Source of the DNA: Niallia endozanthoxylica
GTDB taxonomy: Bacteria; Bacillota; Bacilli; Bacillales; Cytobacillaceae
NCBI RefSeq assembly: GCF_008710145.1
Contig: NZ_VYKL01000022.1
Coordinates: 1-64,000, forward strand
Length of the DNA stretch: 64,000 nt
Direction of reading: 5' to 3'
Positions 44,278 to 52,109 of this stretch are shown piece by piece. Within the stretch, counting starts at the first letter, position 1; every line of letters begins with the position of its first letter. Below the pieces are notes generated by a model. That model saw nothing but the letters and a program-made list of their open reading frames with translations, searched no databases and was not told where the DNA came from. Position numbers and translations under genes: made by a program.

Positions 44278-45546
44278 ATGGGCATTCTACAAGACTTATT
44301 AAAAGATATTCCGGTGCCGAAAATGGCAAAGGTAAAGGTAACGTTTGATAACAATAAAATCGATAACCTTGAACAAGCTCTAATGGAAAAATTGCAGCAA
44401 GACCATATTCGCAGTAAGGTTCAGCCAGGAATGGAAATCGCCTTAGCTGTTGGAAGCCGGGGATTAGACCGCCTCGTAGAACTCACCTCGGTAACAGTGA
44501 AGTTTTTACAGGAATTGGGAGCAAAGCCATTTATAGTCCCGAGCATGGGTAGTCATGGAGGTGCGACTGCTGAAGGACAGAGAGAGGTATTAGCCCATCT
44601 GGGTGTGACCGAAGATAGTGTTGGCTGTGAGATTCGCTCTTCCATGGAAGTCGTAAAAATCGGTGAACTAGAAAATGGTTTGCCCGTTTATGTTGATAAA
44701 TATGCATCAGAGGCGGATGGCATTGTCGTCATCAATCGTGTGAAACCACATACGGCTTTCCGTGGCCCTGTTGAAAGCGGAATTATGAAAATGATAAGTA
44801 TTGGTCTGGGAAAACAAAAAGGAGCCGAAGCCTGTCATCAGTTAGGCTTTAAATATATGGCAGAAAATGTACCAGCCATGGCAAAAATGATTATGGAAAA
44901 AAAGCCGATTCTGTTCGGAGTCGCAACAATTGAAAATGCCTTTGATAAAGTGGCGTTTGTTGATGTGCTTACTCCTGAAGAGATTCTTTCCAGAGAGACT
45001 GACCTGCAAGCTAAAGCAAAAGAACTGTTGCCAAGACTATTTTTTGAGCAATTAGATGTCCTTGTGATTGATCAGATTGGCAAGAATATCAGCGGCGATG
45101 GTATGGACCCGAATATAACCGGCAGATATCCTACTCCTTATGCACATGGTGGACCGGATGTTACAAAAATGGTTGTTCTTGATCTTACCCACGAAACAGA
45201 GGGCAATGCCAATGGAGTAGGAACGGCCGATTTTACTACCCAGCGGTTGGTTGACAAGATGGATAGAGAGGTCACTTATGCTAATGGTTTAACTTCAACG
45301 GTGGTAGCGCCAACGAAAATTGCTACGACCTTGCCCAATGATAGAGAGACGATTCAAGCGGCAATTAAAACGTGTAACATTCTAGATTTTACAAATGTAA
45401 AAATGGTTCGAATTAAAAATACTCTTGAAATAAGTGAAATAGAAGTATCCGAGGCTTTGATTGAGCACGTGAAACAGCATCCAAATATGGAACTGATTTC
45501 AGACCTTTGTGATTTTTCATTTGATGAAAAAGGAAATCTATTTTAA
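44278..45546 (+). CDS. LarA-superfamily nickel-pincer 2-hydroxyacid racemase/epimerase
   Basis: A 422-aa cytoplasmic protein with the lactate racemase domain (DUF2088 type). Residues that line up with known LarA catalytic positions are present: H93 (PSMGSHGGATAEG), H158 (VKPHTAFRGP), K171 (SGIMKMISIG, cofactor-tethering Lys) and H187 (EACHQLG); the K-to-H spacing of 16 equals that of LarA K184-H200. LarA itself racemises lactate using a nickel-pincer nucleotide. Here the neighbours are a UxuB-like SDR, gluconokinase and all maturation genes (larE, larB, larC1, larC2), not lactate genes, so a sugar-acid 2-epimerase (mannonate/gluconate) is proposed. The start follows AAAGGAGTGAGGAAAGG. A XylR-type operator lies 130 nt upstream. 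Confidence 0.85.
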   Translation: MGILQDLLKDIPVPKMAKVKVTFDNNKIDNLEQALMEKLQQDHIRSKVQPGMEIALAVGSRGLDRLVELTSVTVKFLQELGAKPFIVPSMGSHGGATAEGQREVLAHLGVTEDSVGCEIRSSMEVVKIGELENGLPVYVDKYASEADGIVVINRVKPHTAFRGPVESGIMKMISIGLGKQKGAEACHQLGFKYMAENVPAMAKMIMEKKPILFGVATIENAFDKVAFVDVLTPEEILSRETDLQAKAKELLPRLFFEQLDVLVIDQIGKNISGDGMDPNITGRYPTPYAHGGPDVTKMVVLDLTHETEGNANGVGTADFTTQRLVDKMDREVTYANGLTSTVVAPTKIATTLPNDRETIQAAIKTCNILDFTNVKMVRIKNTLEISEIEVSEALIEHVKQHPNMELISDLCDFSFDEKGNLF

Positions 45547-45566
45547 ATAGCAGGGAGAGTTGAAAG

Positions 45567-46337
45567 ATGACAAATTTATTTGATCTTACAGGAAAAACTG
45601 CAGTAGCTATAGGGGGAAATGGTGTATTAGGTTCAGCGATGGCAAAGGGTTTGGCATCACACGGGGCGAAAGTGGCGATTGTCGGCCGTAATCTTGAAAC
45701 AGCAGAACAAGTTGTGAATGAAATCGCTGAGAACGGAGGGGAAGCTAAGGCTTTTGCGGCAGATGTTAGTTCAAAAGATTCGCTAATCCAGGCTGCAAAT
45801 GATATTGAACAATGGTCAGGTGGATGGGATATCCTTTTAAATGCTCCAGGAACAAATAGTGCCACACCATTTTTTGAGCTTGATATGGATGAGTATGACA
45901 AGATTATGAATATTAATTTAAAAGGGATTGTCATGACCTGCCAAGTTTTTGCAAAAAGAATGCTTGAGCAGGAGAGAAAAGGCAGCATTATTAATATTTC
46001 ATCTGTTTCATCAACTACACCACTTTCAAGGGTGTTCACGTATTCAGTATCTAAAGCAGGGCTTAATAGTGTCACACAGTTTTTAGCTCGAGAATTTGCT
46101 CCTCACGGAATTCGTGTGAATGCGATTATTCCTGGATTTTTTCCAGCGGAACAAAATCGGAAAATATTGGATAAAGAACGAATCGAATCAATTATGAGTC
46201 ATACTCCAATGAATCGTTTTGGGGAAGCAGAGGAACTTCAAGGAGCCACTGTCTGGCTTGCTTCGGATAAGGCTTCAAGCTTCGTAACAGGAGCATTAAT
46301 TCGTGTCGATGGCGGTTTCGGAGCAATGACGATTTAA
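45567..46337 (+). CDS. SDR oxidoreductase, UxuB-like (fructuronate reductase)
   Basis: A 256-aa short-chain dehydrogenase/reductase. Cofactor motif GGNGVLGSAMAKG (TGxxxGxG variant, residues 16-28), NAPGTNS (NAG variant), catalytic Ser in NISSVSS and YSVSKAG (Y-x3-K). The tail PGFFPAEQNRKIL...HTPMNRFGEAEELQGATVWLASDKASSFVTGALIRVDGGF resembles the SDR-type D-mannonate oxidoreductase (B. subtilis UxuB) subgroup, which reduces fructuronate to mannonate. It is 20 nt after the LarA homologue. Its stop codon is supplied by the inserted repeat that starts at 46334. Confidence 0.82.
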   Translation: MTNLFDLTGKTAVAIGGNGVLGSAMAKGLASHGAKVAIVGRNLETAEQVVNEIAENGGEAKAFAADVSSKDSLIQAANDIEQWSGGWDILLNAPGTNSATPFFELDMDEYDKIMNINLKGIVMTCQVFAKRMLEQERKGSIINISSVSSTTPLSRVFTYSVSKAGLNSVTQFLAREFAPHGIRVNAIIPGFFPAEQNRKILDKERIESIMSHTPMNRFGEAEELQGATVWLASDKASSFVTGALIRVDGGFGAMTI

Positions 46338-46493
46338 CTTCATTCAGCAGAAGTCCTTCACTTCTGTGCGTGGAGGATGTATGCAAAGTGGTTTTCTGAT
46401 TCAATGTGGATGCAAACTAAGCTGAATTCAGTTAAGTCTCCGGCGGATACCACAGATTTTTTAATGGAAATTGGATGGAGCGAATTTGATTAT
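46334..46493. repeat. TTAACTTCATTCAGC-ended repeat, copy A
   Basis: TTAACTTCATTCAGC (46334-46348) and GCTGAATTCAGTTAA (46421-46435) are near-perfect inverted ends, followed by CTCCGGCGGAT..CGAATTTGATTAT. A second copy lies at 62541-62732. Copy A overlaps the stop codon of the SDR gene and fills the gap before larE. Confidence 0.75.
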
Positions 46494-46566
46494 CTACACA
46501 TATAAAGAATTTTTATTCAATATAGTAATGAATAGAAGGAATGTTTTGGGAGAGGGGACTTGACTC

Positions 46567-47367
46567 ATGTTCATGAAGAAATATCAAAAATTACAGTCGA
46601 TTCTCCGAGAAATGGAATCAGTGGTAGTCGCATATTCAGGCGGAGTGGATAGTACATTTTTATTAAAAGCGGCTGTGAATACATTAGGTGCAGACCGTGT
46701 ACTGGCTGTAACAGCTGATTCGGAAACCTATCCCACAAGCGAGCTGGAAGAGGCAAGAGCCTTGGCCGAAAAGATTGGAGTTCAGCATCAGGTAATTGAA
46801 ACGTCTGAATTAGCGATTCCTGGATATGCAGAGAATAATAAAAATCGATGTTATTTCTGTAAAAGCAGCCTGTTTGATCATTTAATCCCAGTTCTTGAAG
46901 AAAAGGGCTTTAATAATGTGATTTATGGAGTTATTGCGGATGATATGAATGAATACCGGCCAGGGATGCAGGCTGCGAAGGAAAAGGGGATTCGAGGGCC
47001 GCTTCAAGAAGCGAATCTTTTTAAAGAGGAAATCAGGAAGCTTTCCAGGGATTTCGATTTACCTACTTGGAATAAACCTTCGTTCGCCTGTCTTTCTTCA
47101 AGAATTGCATATGGTGAATATATTACGAAAGAAAAGCTGACAAAAGTAGAGAAGGCAGAAGCATTCTTGAAAAGGCTTGATATACGCCAAGTTCGGGTTC
47201 GAACTCATCAGGATATTGCAAGGATTGAGGTAGAGCCTAAAGATATGAATATCATTCTTGAAAATCATGATCGTATTGTTAAAAACCTTCAAGAGTATGG
47301 ATATAAGTATATTACTCTAGATTTAATTGGATATCAGAGCGGAAGTATGAATAAGGTTCTATCCTAA
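46567..47367 (+). CDS. larE: ATP-dependent sacrificial sulfur transferase LarE
   Basis: A 266-aa (or 264 if the second ATG is used) PP-loop enzyme that adds thiocarboxylate sulfur to the pyridinium bis-carboxylate precursor of the nickel-pincer cofactor. PP-loop SGGVDST at 24-30; PSFACLSSRI contains C175, equal to the sacrificial C176 of Lactiplantibacillus LarE. Two more cysteines at C95 and C98 (NRCYFCKSS) give a three-cysteine set, as in the LarE variants reported to hold an iron-sulfur cluster; this would make it catalytic rather than sacrificial. SD GAGAGGGGA. It follows the SDR after a repeat and is closed by a terminator before gntK. Confidence 0.92.
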   Translation: MFMKKYQKLQSILREMESVVVAYSGGVDSTFLLKAAVNTLGADRVLAVTADSETYPTSELEEARALAEKIGVQHQVIETSELAIPGYAENNKNRCYFCKSSLFDHLIPVLEEKGFNNVIYGVIADDMNEYRPGMQAAKEKGIRGPLQEANLFKEEIRKLSRDFDLPTWNKPSFACLSSRIAYGEYITKEKLTKVEKAEAFLKRLDIRQVRVRTHQDIARIEVEPKDMNIILENHDRIVKNLQEYGYKYITLDLIGYQSGSMNKVLS

Positions 47368-47407
47368 CAATCTTCTGTTTTGGAATAGAAAAAGTGCTTT
47401 ATATAGT

Positions 47408-47440
47408 AAAGGCTTTGGAATAATCCGAAGCCTTTTCTTA
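47408..47440 (+). terminator. Rho-independent terminator between larE and gntK
   Basis: AAAGGCTTTGGA/TCCGAAGCCTTT with a 4-nt loop, then TCTT. The short T-run may allow partial read-through into gntK-larB-larC. Confidence 0.8.
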
Positions 47441-47512
47441 CGATACTAGAATGAGCAGAATAAGAAAATTCTATTTAGAATCATAAAATTGTTATCTAAA
47501 GGAAGATGAACT

Positions 47513-48985
47513 ATGTCTAAAGAGTATGTTATTGGGCTTGATATCGGGACAACAAGTGTGAAAGCATGTTTATTTCATTTAAATGGAAAATTAATAGCTG
47601 AGGATGAGAAATTGAACACGTTCCATTATCCGCAACAGGGATGGGCAGAGCAAGATGCAGTTGAAATTGAACAATCTGCCGTTCTTGCAGTGAGGGATGT
47701 AATAAAAAAGGCGGAAATTGATAAGGATGAGTTAATTTCCATAGGCTTTTCTTCTGCGATGCATTCTCTCGTTTGTGTCAATAATGAGGGGAAGCCAATC
47801 TCACCTGCCATTATATGGTCTGACGGAAGAAGCTCATCCCAGGCGGAAAGTGTATTGAATACAATTGGGAATCGTGTGTATGCCGCAACAGGGACCCCTA
47901 TTCATCCAATGACACCCTTCACCAAGCTTTTATGGATGAAAGAAACTGAGTACGATCCTTACAAACGAGCTACATACTTTATGTCAATAAAGGAATATGT
48001 TCTACAATCCTGGTTTAATGTAAGAGTTATTGATTATTCGATGGCATCTGCAACGGGGCTTTTTAATCCGGCCAAGCTAAATTGGGAAGATGAATTATTA
48101 GAAATGACTGGAATTAACAAAGAACAGCTTTCCGAAATTGTTCCTCCAACTCACATATTGCACGGAATAAATAAAGATATTGCAGAGGAAATGGGGATAA
48201 CTCCTGATCTTCCTATAGTAGTAGGGGCTGCCGATGGCCAACTGTCAAATTTGGGAATCGGAGCCATCCTCCCCGGTGAAGTGGCTGTTTCGGTAGGTAC
48301 GAGCGGTGCCATCAGGCAGCTTACCAAAGGAGTTAAAACGAGTGATAGCAAAGAGACCTTTTGTTATTCGTTTACGGAGGATACTTCCATCATTGGAGGA
48401 CCGACAAACAATGGCGGAATCGTCTTGCAATGGTTAAAGGACCTTCTCAATGATCAAAGAAGCTTTGGAACATTTTTATCTGATGCCGAGCAGGTTGCTC
48501 CTGGAGCTGAAGGACTCCTTTTTCTTCCATATCTTAATGGAGAAAGGGCCCCAATTTGGAATCAGCATGCAAAAGGAAATTTTTATGGAATCGCTATAAC
48601 TCATAAGAAAGAACATTTTATCCGTGCTGCCTTAGAAGGAATCACGTTTAACCTTTATCAAATTGGAAAAGCATTAGAGAAGTTAGCTGGTGAACCACAA
48701 AAAATCTATGTAAATGGAGGCTTGGCCCGTTCACCATTGTGGCTTCAAATGATGGCGGATATATTCGAAGCAAAAATTTATGTTTCGGAGAGTCATCATA
48801 GTGCGGCCTGGGGCGCAGCTTGGACGGCTTTAGTTGCTTTGGAAAAGGTAAATTCTTTTGAAGGTATTAAGCAAAATATCCCTATGGCTGACCCAGTTGT
48901 TCCGAACGAAGAACAAAGTAAAATTTATAAAGAAATTTATGATAAATATGAAAAGTTATCCAGGGATATGAGCAAGTATTTTTAG
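47513..48985 (+). CDS. gntK: Gluconokinase, FGGY family
   Basis: A 490-aa sugar kinase that phosphorylates D-gluconate to 6-phosphogluconate. FGGY marks: GLDIGTTSVKACLF (phosphate 1), ATGTPIHPMTPFTKLLWM, SSAMHSLVCV, SMASATGLFNPAKLNW, VGAADGQLSNLGIGA, VSVGTSGAIRQL and YVNGGLARSPLWLQMMADIFE. The TGTPIHPM and SAMHS stretches follow B. subtilis GntK rather than xylulokinase. It is followed after 18 nt by larB, an unusual tie between gluconate and the nickel cofactor. The product is the substrate of GndA (35206). Confidence 0.92.
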   Translation: MSKEYVIGLDIGTTSVKACLFHLNGKLIAEDEKLNTFHYPQQGWAEQDAVEIEQSAVLAVRDVIKKAEIDKDELISIGFSSAMHSLVCVNNEGKPISPAIIWSDGRSSSQAESVLNTIGNRVYAATGTPIHPMTPFTKLLWMKETEYDPYKRATYFMSIKEYVLQSWFNVRVIDYSMASATGLFNPAKLNWEDELLEMTGINKEQLSEIVPPTHILHGINKDIAEEMGITPDLPIVVGAADGQLSNLGIGAILPGEVAVSVGTSGAIRQLTKGVKTSDSKETFCYSFTEDTSIIGGPTNNGGIVLQWLKDLLNDQRSFGTFLSDAEQVAPGAEGLLFLPYLNGERAPIWNQHAKGNFYGIAITHKKEHFIRAALEGITFNLYQIGKALEKLAGEPQKIYVNGGLARSPLWLQMMADIFEAKIYVSESHHSAAWGAAWTALVALEKVNSFEGIKQNIPMADPVVPNEEQSKIYKEIYDKYEKLSRDMSKYF

Positions 48986-49003
48986 ATTGTTAGGGGGAGC
49001 GAG

Positions 49004-49777
49004 ATGCTTGAAGAGATTTTAGAACAAGTTCAAAATGGCACCCTAAGCATTCCGGAAGCAAAGGAACAATTGGCAACATTTGAAAATCTTGGTTTTGCGA
49101 AAGTCGATCATCACCGAAGAAAGAGACAGGGTTTTGCGGAGGTTGTTTTTGGGGAAGGAAAAACGGCGGAACAAATCATCGCAATTATTCAATCATTAAG
49201 GGCACGAAATACACAAGTACTTGTTACGAGAATCACGCCGGAAAAGGCGAAAATCGTTCAATGTACATGTCCTGAGTTTACTTATCATGAATTGGCACAA
49301 ATCCTCTATTGGAAGGAACGAAATTCCGCTGAAAACAATATTCAAGGGTATATCGCTGTTATTGCTGCTGGTACTTCAGACTTAAAGGTTGCTGAGGAAG
49401 CAGCAGTGACGGCAGAAGTATTGGGCAGTCCTGTGAAAAGAATATATGATGTCGGGGTTGCAGGGATTCATCGCTTACTTAACCATCTTGATGATATCCA
49501 AAATGCGACGGTTTCAGTCGTTGTAGCAGGAATGGAAGGCGCACTTCCAAGTGTAGTGGGCGGACTCGTGTCCCACCCTGTTATTGCGGTTCCGACTAGT
49601 ATTGGGTATGGGGCAAATTTCAACGGATTATCTGCTTTACTCACAATGTTAAATTCATGTGCTTCAGGGATTAGTGTTGTAAATATTGATAATGGTTTTG
49701 GCGGAGGGTATAATGCCGTCTTAATTCATCAGCTTGCGATAAAAGGAGTTGTGAATAATGAAGACACTTTACTTTGA
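49004..49777 (+). CDS. larB: Nickel-pincer cofactor biosynthesis protein LarB
   Basis: A 257-aa carboxylase/hydrolase that acts on nicotinic acid adenine dinucleotide to give pyridinium-3,5-biscarboxylate mononucleotide, first step of the nickel-pincer cofactor. The N-terminal FAKVDHHRRKRQGFAEVVFGEGKT and the PurE-like C-terminal domain (IAVIAAGTSDLKVAEEAAVTAEVLG, VVAGMEGALPSVVGGLVSHPVIAVPTSIGYGANFNGLSALLTMLNSCASGISVVNIDNGFG) are diagnostic. The SD GGGGGAG precedes the ATG; the 3' end overlaps larC1 by 20 nt, so the two are translationally coupled. Confidence 0.95.
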   Translation: MLEEILEQVQNGTLSIPEAKEQLATFENLGFAKVDHHRRKRQGFAEVVFGEGKTAEQIIAIIQSLRARNTQVLVTRITPEKAKIVQCTCPEFTYHELAQILYWKERNSAENNIQGYIAVIAAGTSDLKVAEEAAVTAEVLGSPVKRIYDVGVAGIHRLLNHLDDIQNATVSVVVAGMEGALPSVVGGLVSHPVIAVPTSIGYGANFNGLSALLTMLNSCASGISVVNIDNGFGGGYNAVLIHQLAIKGVVNNEDTLL

Positions 49778-50597
49778 TTGCTTTTCGGGCATCAGTGGTG
49801 ATATGGTCATCGGTGCCCTTATTGATGCGGGTGCCAATCCTGACCACTTGGTGGAAGAGTTAAAGAAGATGAAAATGGAAGATGAATACGAATTAAAATG
49901 GAAAAAGGTTATAAAAAATGGGATAACAGGCACAAAGTTTGATGTGTTGCTATTACATTCACATCATGAACATCATCATCATGATGAGCACAGCCATCAT
50001 CACCATGAACATGAACATCACCACCATGATGAGCACAGCCATCATCATCATGAACATCACCACCATGATGAGCAGGTACATCATCACCATCACCGTTCTT
50101 ATAAGGATATTGTAAGATTGATTGAGAGTGCTGGTTTTTCAGAAGAAGTGAAGGAAACGGCATTAAAAATTTTTAAAAAAATAGGTGAAGCGGAGGGGCA
50201 TATTCACGGAATTCCATTAGAAAATGTCCATTTCCATGAAGTCGGCGCGGTTGATTCCATTATTGATATTGTTGGTGCAGCCATACTTATTCATCAACTA
50301 GAAGTAACTACGGTAAAGGCATCTCCTATACCGGTGGGAACTGGAAAAATTCATATTGATCATGGCATTTATCCTGTACCTGCTCCTGCCACACTGGAAA
50401 TTTTGAAAGGTATTCCTATTGAACAGTCAGATATTAGGGCTGAGCTTACAACCCCTACAGGAGCAGCTATTATCGCTGTTCTTGCGGAGGAGTTTTGCAC
50501 GGTTCCTTCAATGAAAGTGAATTTTGTCGGTTATGGGGCTGGTACAAAAACCTTTAAAGACCGTCCAAATATGCTGCGGGTAATGATTGGGGAATAG
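49758..50597 (+). CDS. larC1: LarC1: N-terminal part of nickel insertion protein LarC
   Basis: A 279-aa protein matching the N-terminal domain of LarC, the CTP-dependent nickel cyclometallase that puts Ni into the pincer cofactor. MKTLYFDCFSGISGDMVIGALIDAG is the family start; VHFHEVGAVDSIIDIVGAAILI and GATLEILKGIP-like (APATLEILKGIP) follow. Residues about 67-112 form a histidine block (31 His in 46 residues, mixed with Asp/Glu) built from near-repeats of a DEHSHHHHEH unit; a nickel store is likely. SD AAAGGAG lies inside larB. The frame ends at 50597; larC2 is separate. Confidence 0.93.
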   Translation: MKTLYFDCFSGISGDMVIGALIDAGANPDHLVEELKKMKMEDEYELKWKKVIKNGITGTKFDVLLLHSHHEHHHHDEHSHHHHEHEHHHHDEHSHHHHEHHHHDEQVHHHHHRSYKDIVRLIESAGFSEEVKETALKIFKKIGEAEGHIHGIPLENVHFHEVGAVDSIIDIVGAAILIHQLEVTTVKASPIPVGTGKIHIDHGIYPVPAPATLEILKGIPIEQSDIRAELTTPTGAAIIAVLAEEFCTVPSMKVNFVGYGAGTKTFKDRPNMLRVMIGE

Positions 50598-50635
50598 AAC
50601 GGAAGATGTATTTGGTTAGTTGAAGGGGGGATAAA

Positions 50636-51118
50636 ATGGGGCTTCATCCACCCAATCATGAGCATATTGATCATCAAATGTTCAAAATGGAAGTGAATTT
50701 GGATAATATTTCCGGCGAATGGCTTGGATATGTAATGGATTTGCTGTTTGAAGCTGGAGCTAACGATGTATTTTATACCCCTATATATATGAAGAAAAAC
50801 AGACCAGGTGTTTTACTCCAATTGCTTTGTTCTGAGCAAAATCTCCCCTCTATGAAGGAAATTCTCTTTCGGGAAACAACAACACTAGGGCTTCGCTATT
50901 ACCCATTAACAGTACATAGATTGGAAAGAATGTTTCGAGAAGTTTCTACTGAATGGGGGACTGTGGCTGTTAAGGTGGGGATATATAAAGGGGATGTCGT
51001 ACAAATGGCTCCTGAGTATGAAGACTGTAAAAATATTTCCCAACTTCATCACATTCCTCTCAAAAAAGTTTATGAAAGCATTTGGAAGGTGTTAGGAAAT
51101 GGGGATAAGGCTGAATAG
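50636..51118 (+). CDS. larC2: LarC2: C-terminal part of nickel insertion protein LarC
   Basis: A 160-aa protein matching the C-terminal LarC domain (MFKMEVNLDNISGEWLGYVMDLLFEAGANDVFYTPIYMKKNRPGVLLQLLC; then LGLRYYPLTVHRLER, KVGIYKGDVVQMAPEYEDC). In L. plantarum LarC is made by -1 frameshifting across larC1/larC2. Here an in-frame TGA at 50621 closes the larC2 frame beyond the larC1 stop, and larC2 has its own SD (GAAGGGGGG, 5 nt before ATG). So it is translated as its own protein, perhaps forming a complex with LarC1. Confidence 0.9.
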   Translation: MGLHPPNHEHIDHQMFKMEVNLDNISGEWLGYVMDLLFEAGANDVFYTPIYMKKNRPGVLLQLLCSEQNLPSMKEILFRETTTLGLRYYPLTVHRLERMFREVSTEWGTVAVKVGIYKGDVVQMAPEYEDCKNISQLHHIPLKKVYESIWKVLGNGDKAE

Positions 51119-51124
51119 GATATA

Positions 51125-51310
51125 GGCTGTGTTAAAGCACAATGTTGATTTTTGTATGCAGGTTGATTGCAGTGGAGGGCACGAAGGCTCCTGCGGGAGA
51201 AGCGAGACAGTCGAGACCCCGCAGACACGAAGTGTCGAGGAGGTTAGACTGTCGCCCTAAGGTGCGCGAAGTGCCCGGAACGGAAATCAACAACTATGTT
51301 TAACAGAGCC
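51125..51310. mobile_element. MITE-like structured repeat with GGCT/AGCC ends
   Basis: Terminal inverted repeats GGCTGTGTTAAA..ATGTTGATTT and AAATCAACA..ATGTTTAACAGAGCC bound a 186-bp GC-richer body (CACGAAGGCTCCTGCGGGAG.., GACCCCGCAG.., GTGCCCGGAACGG). The body matches a repeat that I know to be very common in Bacillus genomes. TA is present on both sides, consistent with a TA target duplication. It lies between larC2 and the nickel permease gene and may separate their transcription. Confidence 0.8.
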
Positions 51311-51344
51311 TAATTAAAAACAGACAAAGAGGGAGAAGAGATGG

Positions 51345-51989
51345 ATGGCAAGTTTTATTTCTGTATTATTTCTTGGTTTTATTTTAGGGATCAAGCACTC
51401 CATTGAGCCTGACCATATCATAGCTGTATCCACTTCTGTAAGCAAAAGCAAAAAGTTATCTAGTTCGACTTTAACTGGAGTTTATTGGGGGATTGGCCAT
51501 ACCTGCACCCTGTTCATTCTTGGGATGGCGTTGGTACTAATGAAAGGCGAGCTTACAGATAAATGGGCTATGTCACTTGAATTTTTAGTTGGAGTCATGC
51601 TTGTGTATCTAGGTATAAGAAGCATTATTTTTTGGAAAAACACCCGTTCAGGTTCCCATAAGCATGAAAAAGCTCATTTTCTAAAGGTAGCATTCATTGG
51701 GTTTGTTCATGGGATTGCTGGAAGTGCGGCCATGGTTTTACTAACTATGTCTACGGTTTCAACGATATGGGAAGGAGCTTTATATATATTAATATTTGGT
51801 GCTGGAACGATTGCTGGTATGCTCCTCTTTACAACAATTATAGGCATTCCTTTTGTCTTTAGTAAAAAAAATATTGGATTAAATCAAATATTAACTAGAG
51901 CTGCCGGTGCAGTAAGTTTTCTATTTGGAATCTATTATATGTATAATCTCGGTGTTACCGAAGGTTTATTTCAAATGTGGGTACAGTAA
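51345..51989 (+). CDS. NicO/UreH-type nickel permease
   Basis: A 214-aa membrane protein with about six helices. The nickel/cobalt signature H-x4-D-H is present at residues 18-24 (IKHSIEPDHIIAVS), and FVHGIAGSAAMVLLTMST in a later helix is the second conserved part (HGIxGSAA). It resembles UreH/NicO rather than NiCoT proper. The position directly after larB-larC1-larC2 suggests it supplies Ni for the pincer cofactor. SD GAGGGAGAAGAG. A MITE separates it from larC2; a terminator follows. Confidence 0.88.
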   Translation: MASFISVLFLGFILGIKHSIEPDHIIAVSTSVSKSKKLSSSTLTGVYWGIGHTCTLFILGMALVLMKGELTDKWAMSLEFLVGVMLVYLGIRSIIFWKNTRSGSHKHEKAHFLKVAFIGFVHGIAGSAAMVLLTMSTVSTIWEGALYILIFGAGTIAGMLLFTTIIGIPFVFSKKNIGLNQILTRAAGAVSFLFGIYYMYNLGVTEGLFQMWVQ

Positions 51990-52000
51990 ATTTTTCTATA

Positions 52001-52042
52001 TAAAAAGATGCAGATAAGAAGACAAATCTGCATCTTTTTTTT
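52001..52042 (+). terminator. Rho-independent terminator
   Basis: AAAGATGCAGAT/AATCTGCATCTTT stem followed by TTTTT, after the nickel permease. Confidence 0.92.
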
Positions 52043-52109
52043 GTGCCCGACATGGGTGTAACCTCCAGGGAGTGAGTCACGAACCGTGAAGGCAGAAGTA
52101 ACGGTTAGC

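Noticed and set aside
44278-45546. LarA homologue as plain lactate racemase
   Set aside because: No lactate transport, larD or larR genes nearby; the neighbours form a sugar-acid pathway. Not excluded biochemically.
47513-48985. FGGY kinase as xylulokinase (missing xylB)
   Set aside because: The TGTPIHPM and SSAMHS segments follow gluconokinase, and neighbours handle sugar acids.
49950-50100. CRISPR-like or satellite repeat
   Set aside because: The repeats are in frame and encode the histidine block of LarC1.
50580-50640. Programmed frameshift joining larC1 and larC2
   Set aside because: An in-frame TGA at 50621 in the larC2 frame lies after the larC1 stop, so no single shift can join them; larC2 has its own SD.
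51119-51344. Nickel/cobalt riboswitch before the nickel permease
   Set aside because: The structured sequence is the common GGCT/AGCC MITE; no NiCo riboswitch core was recognised.
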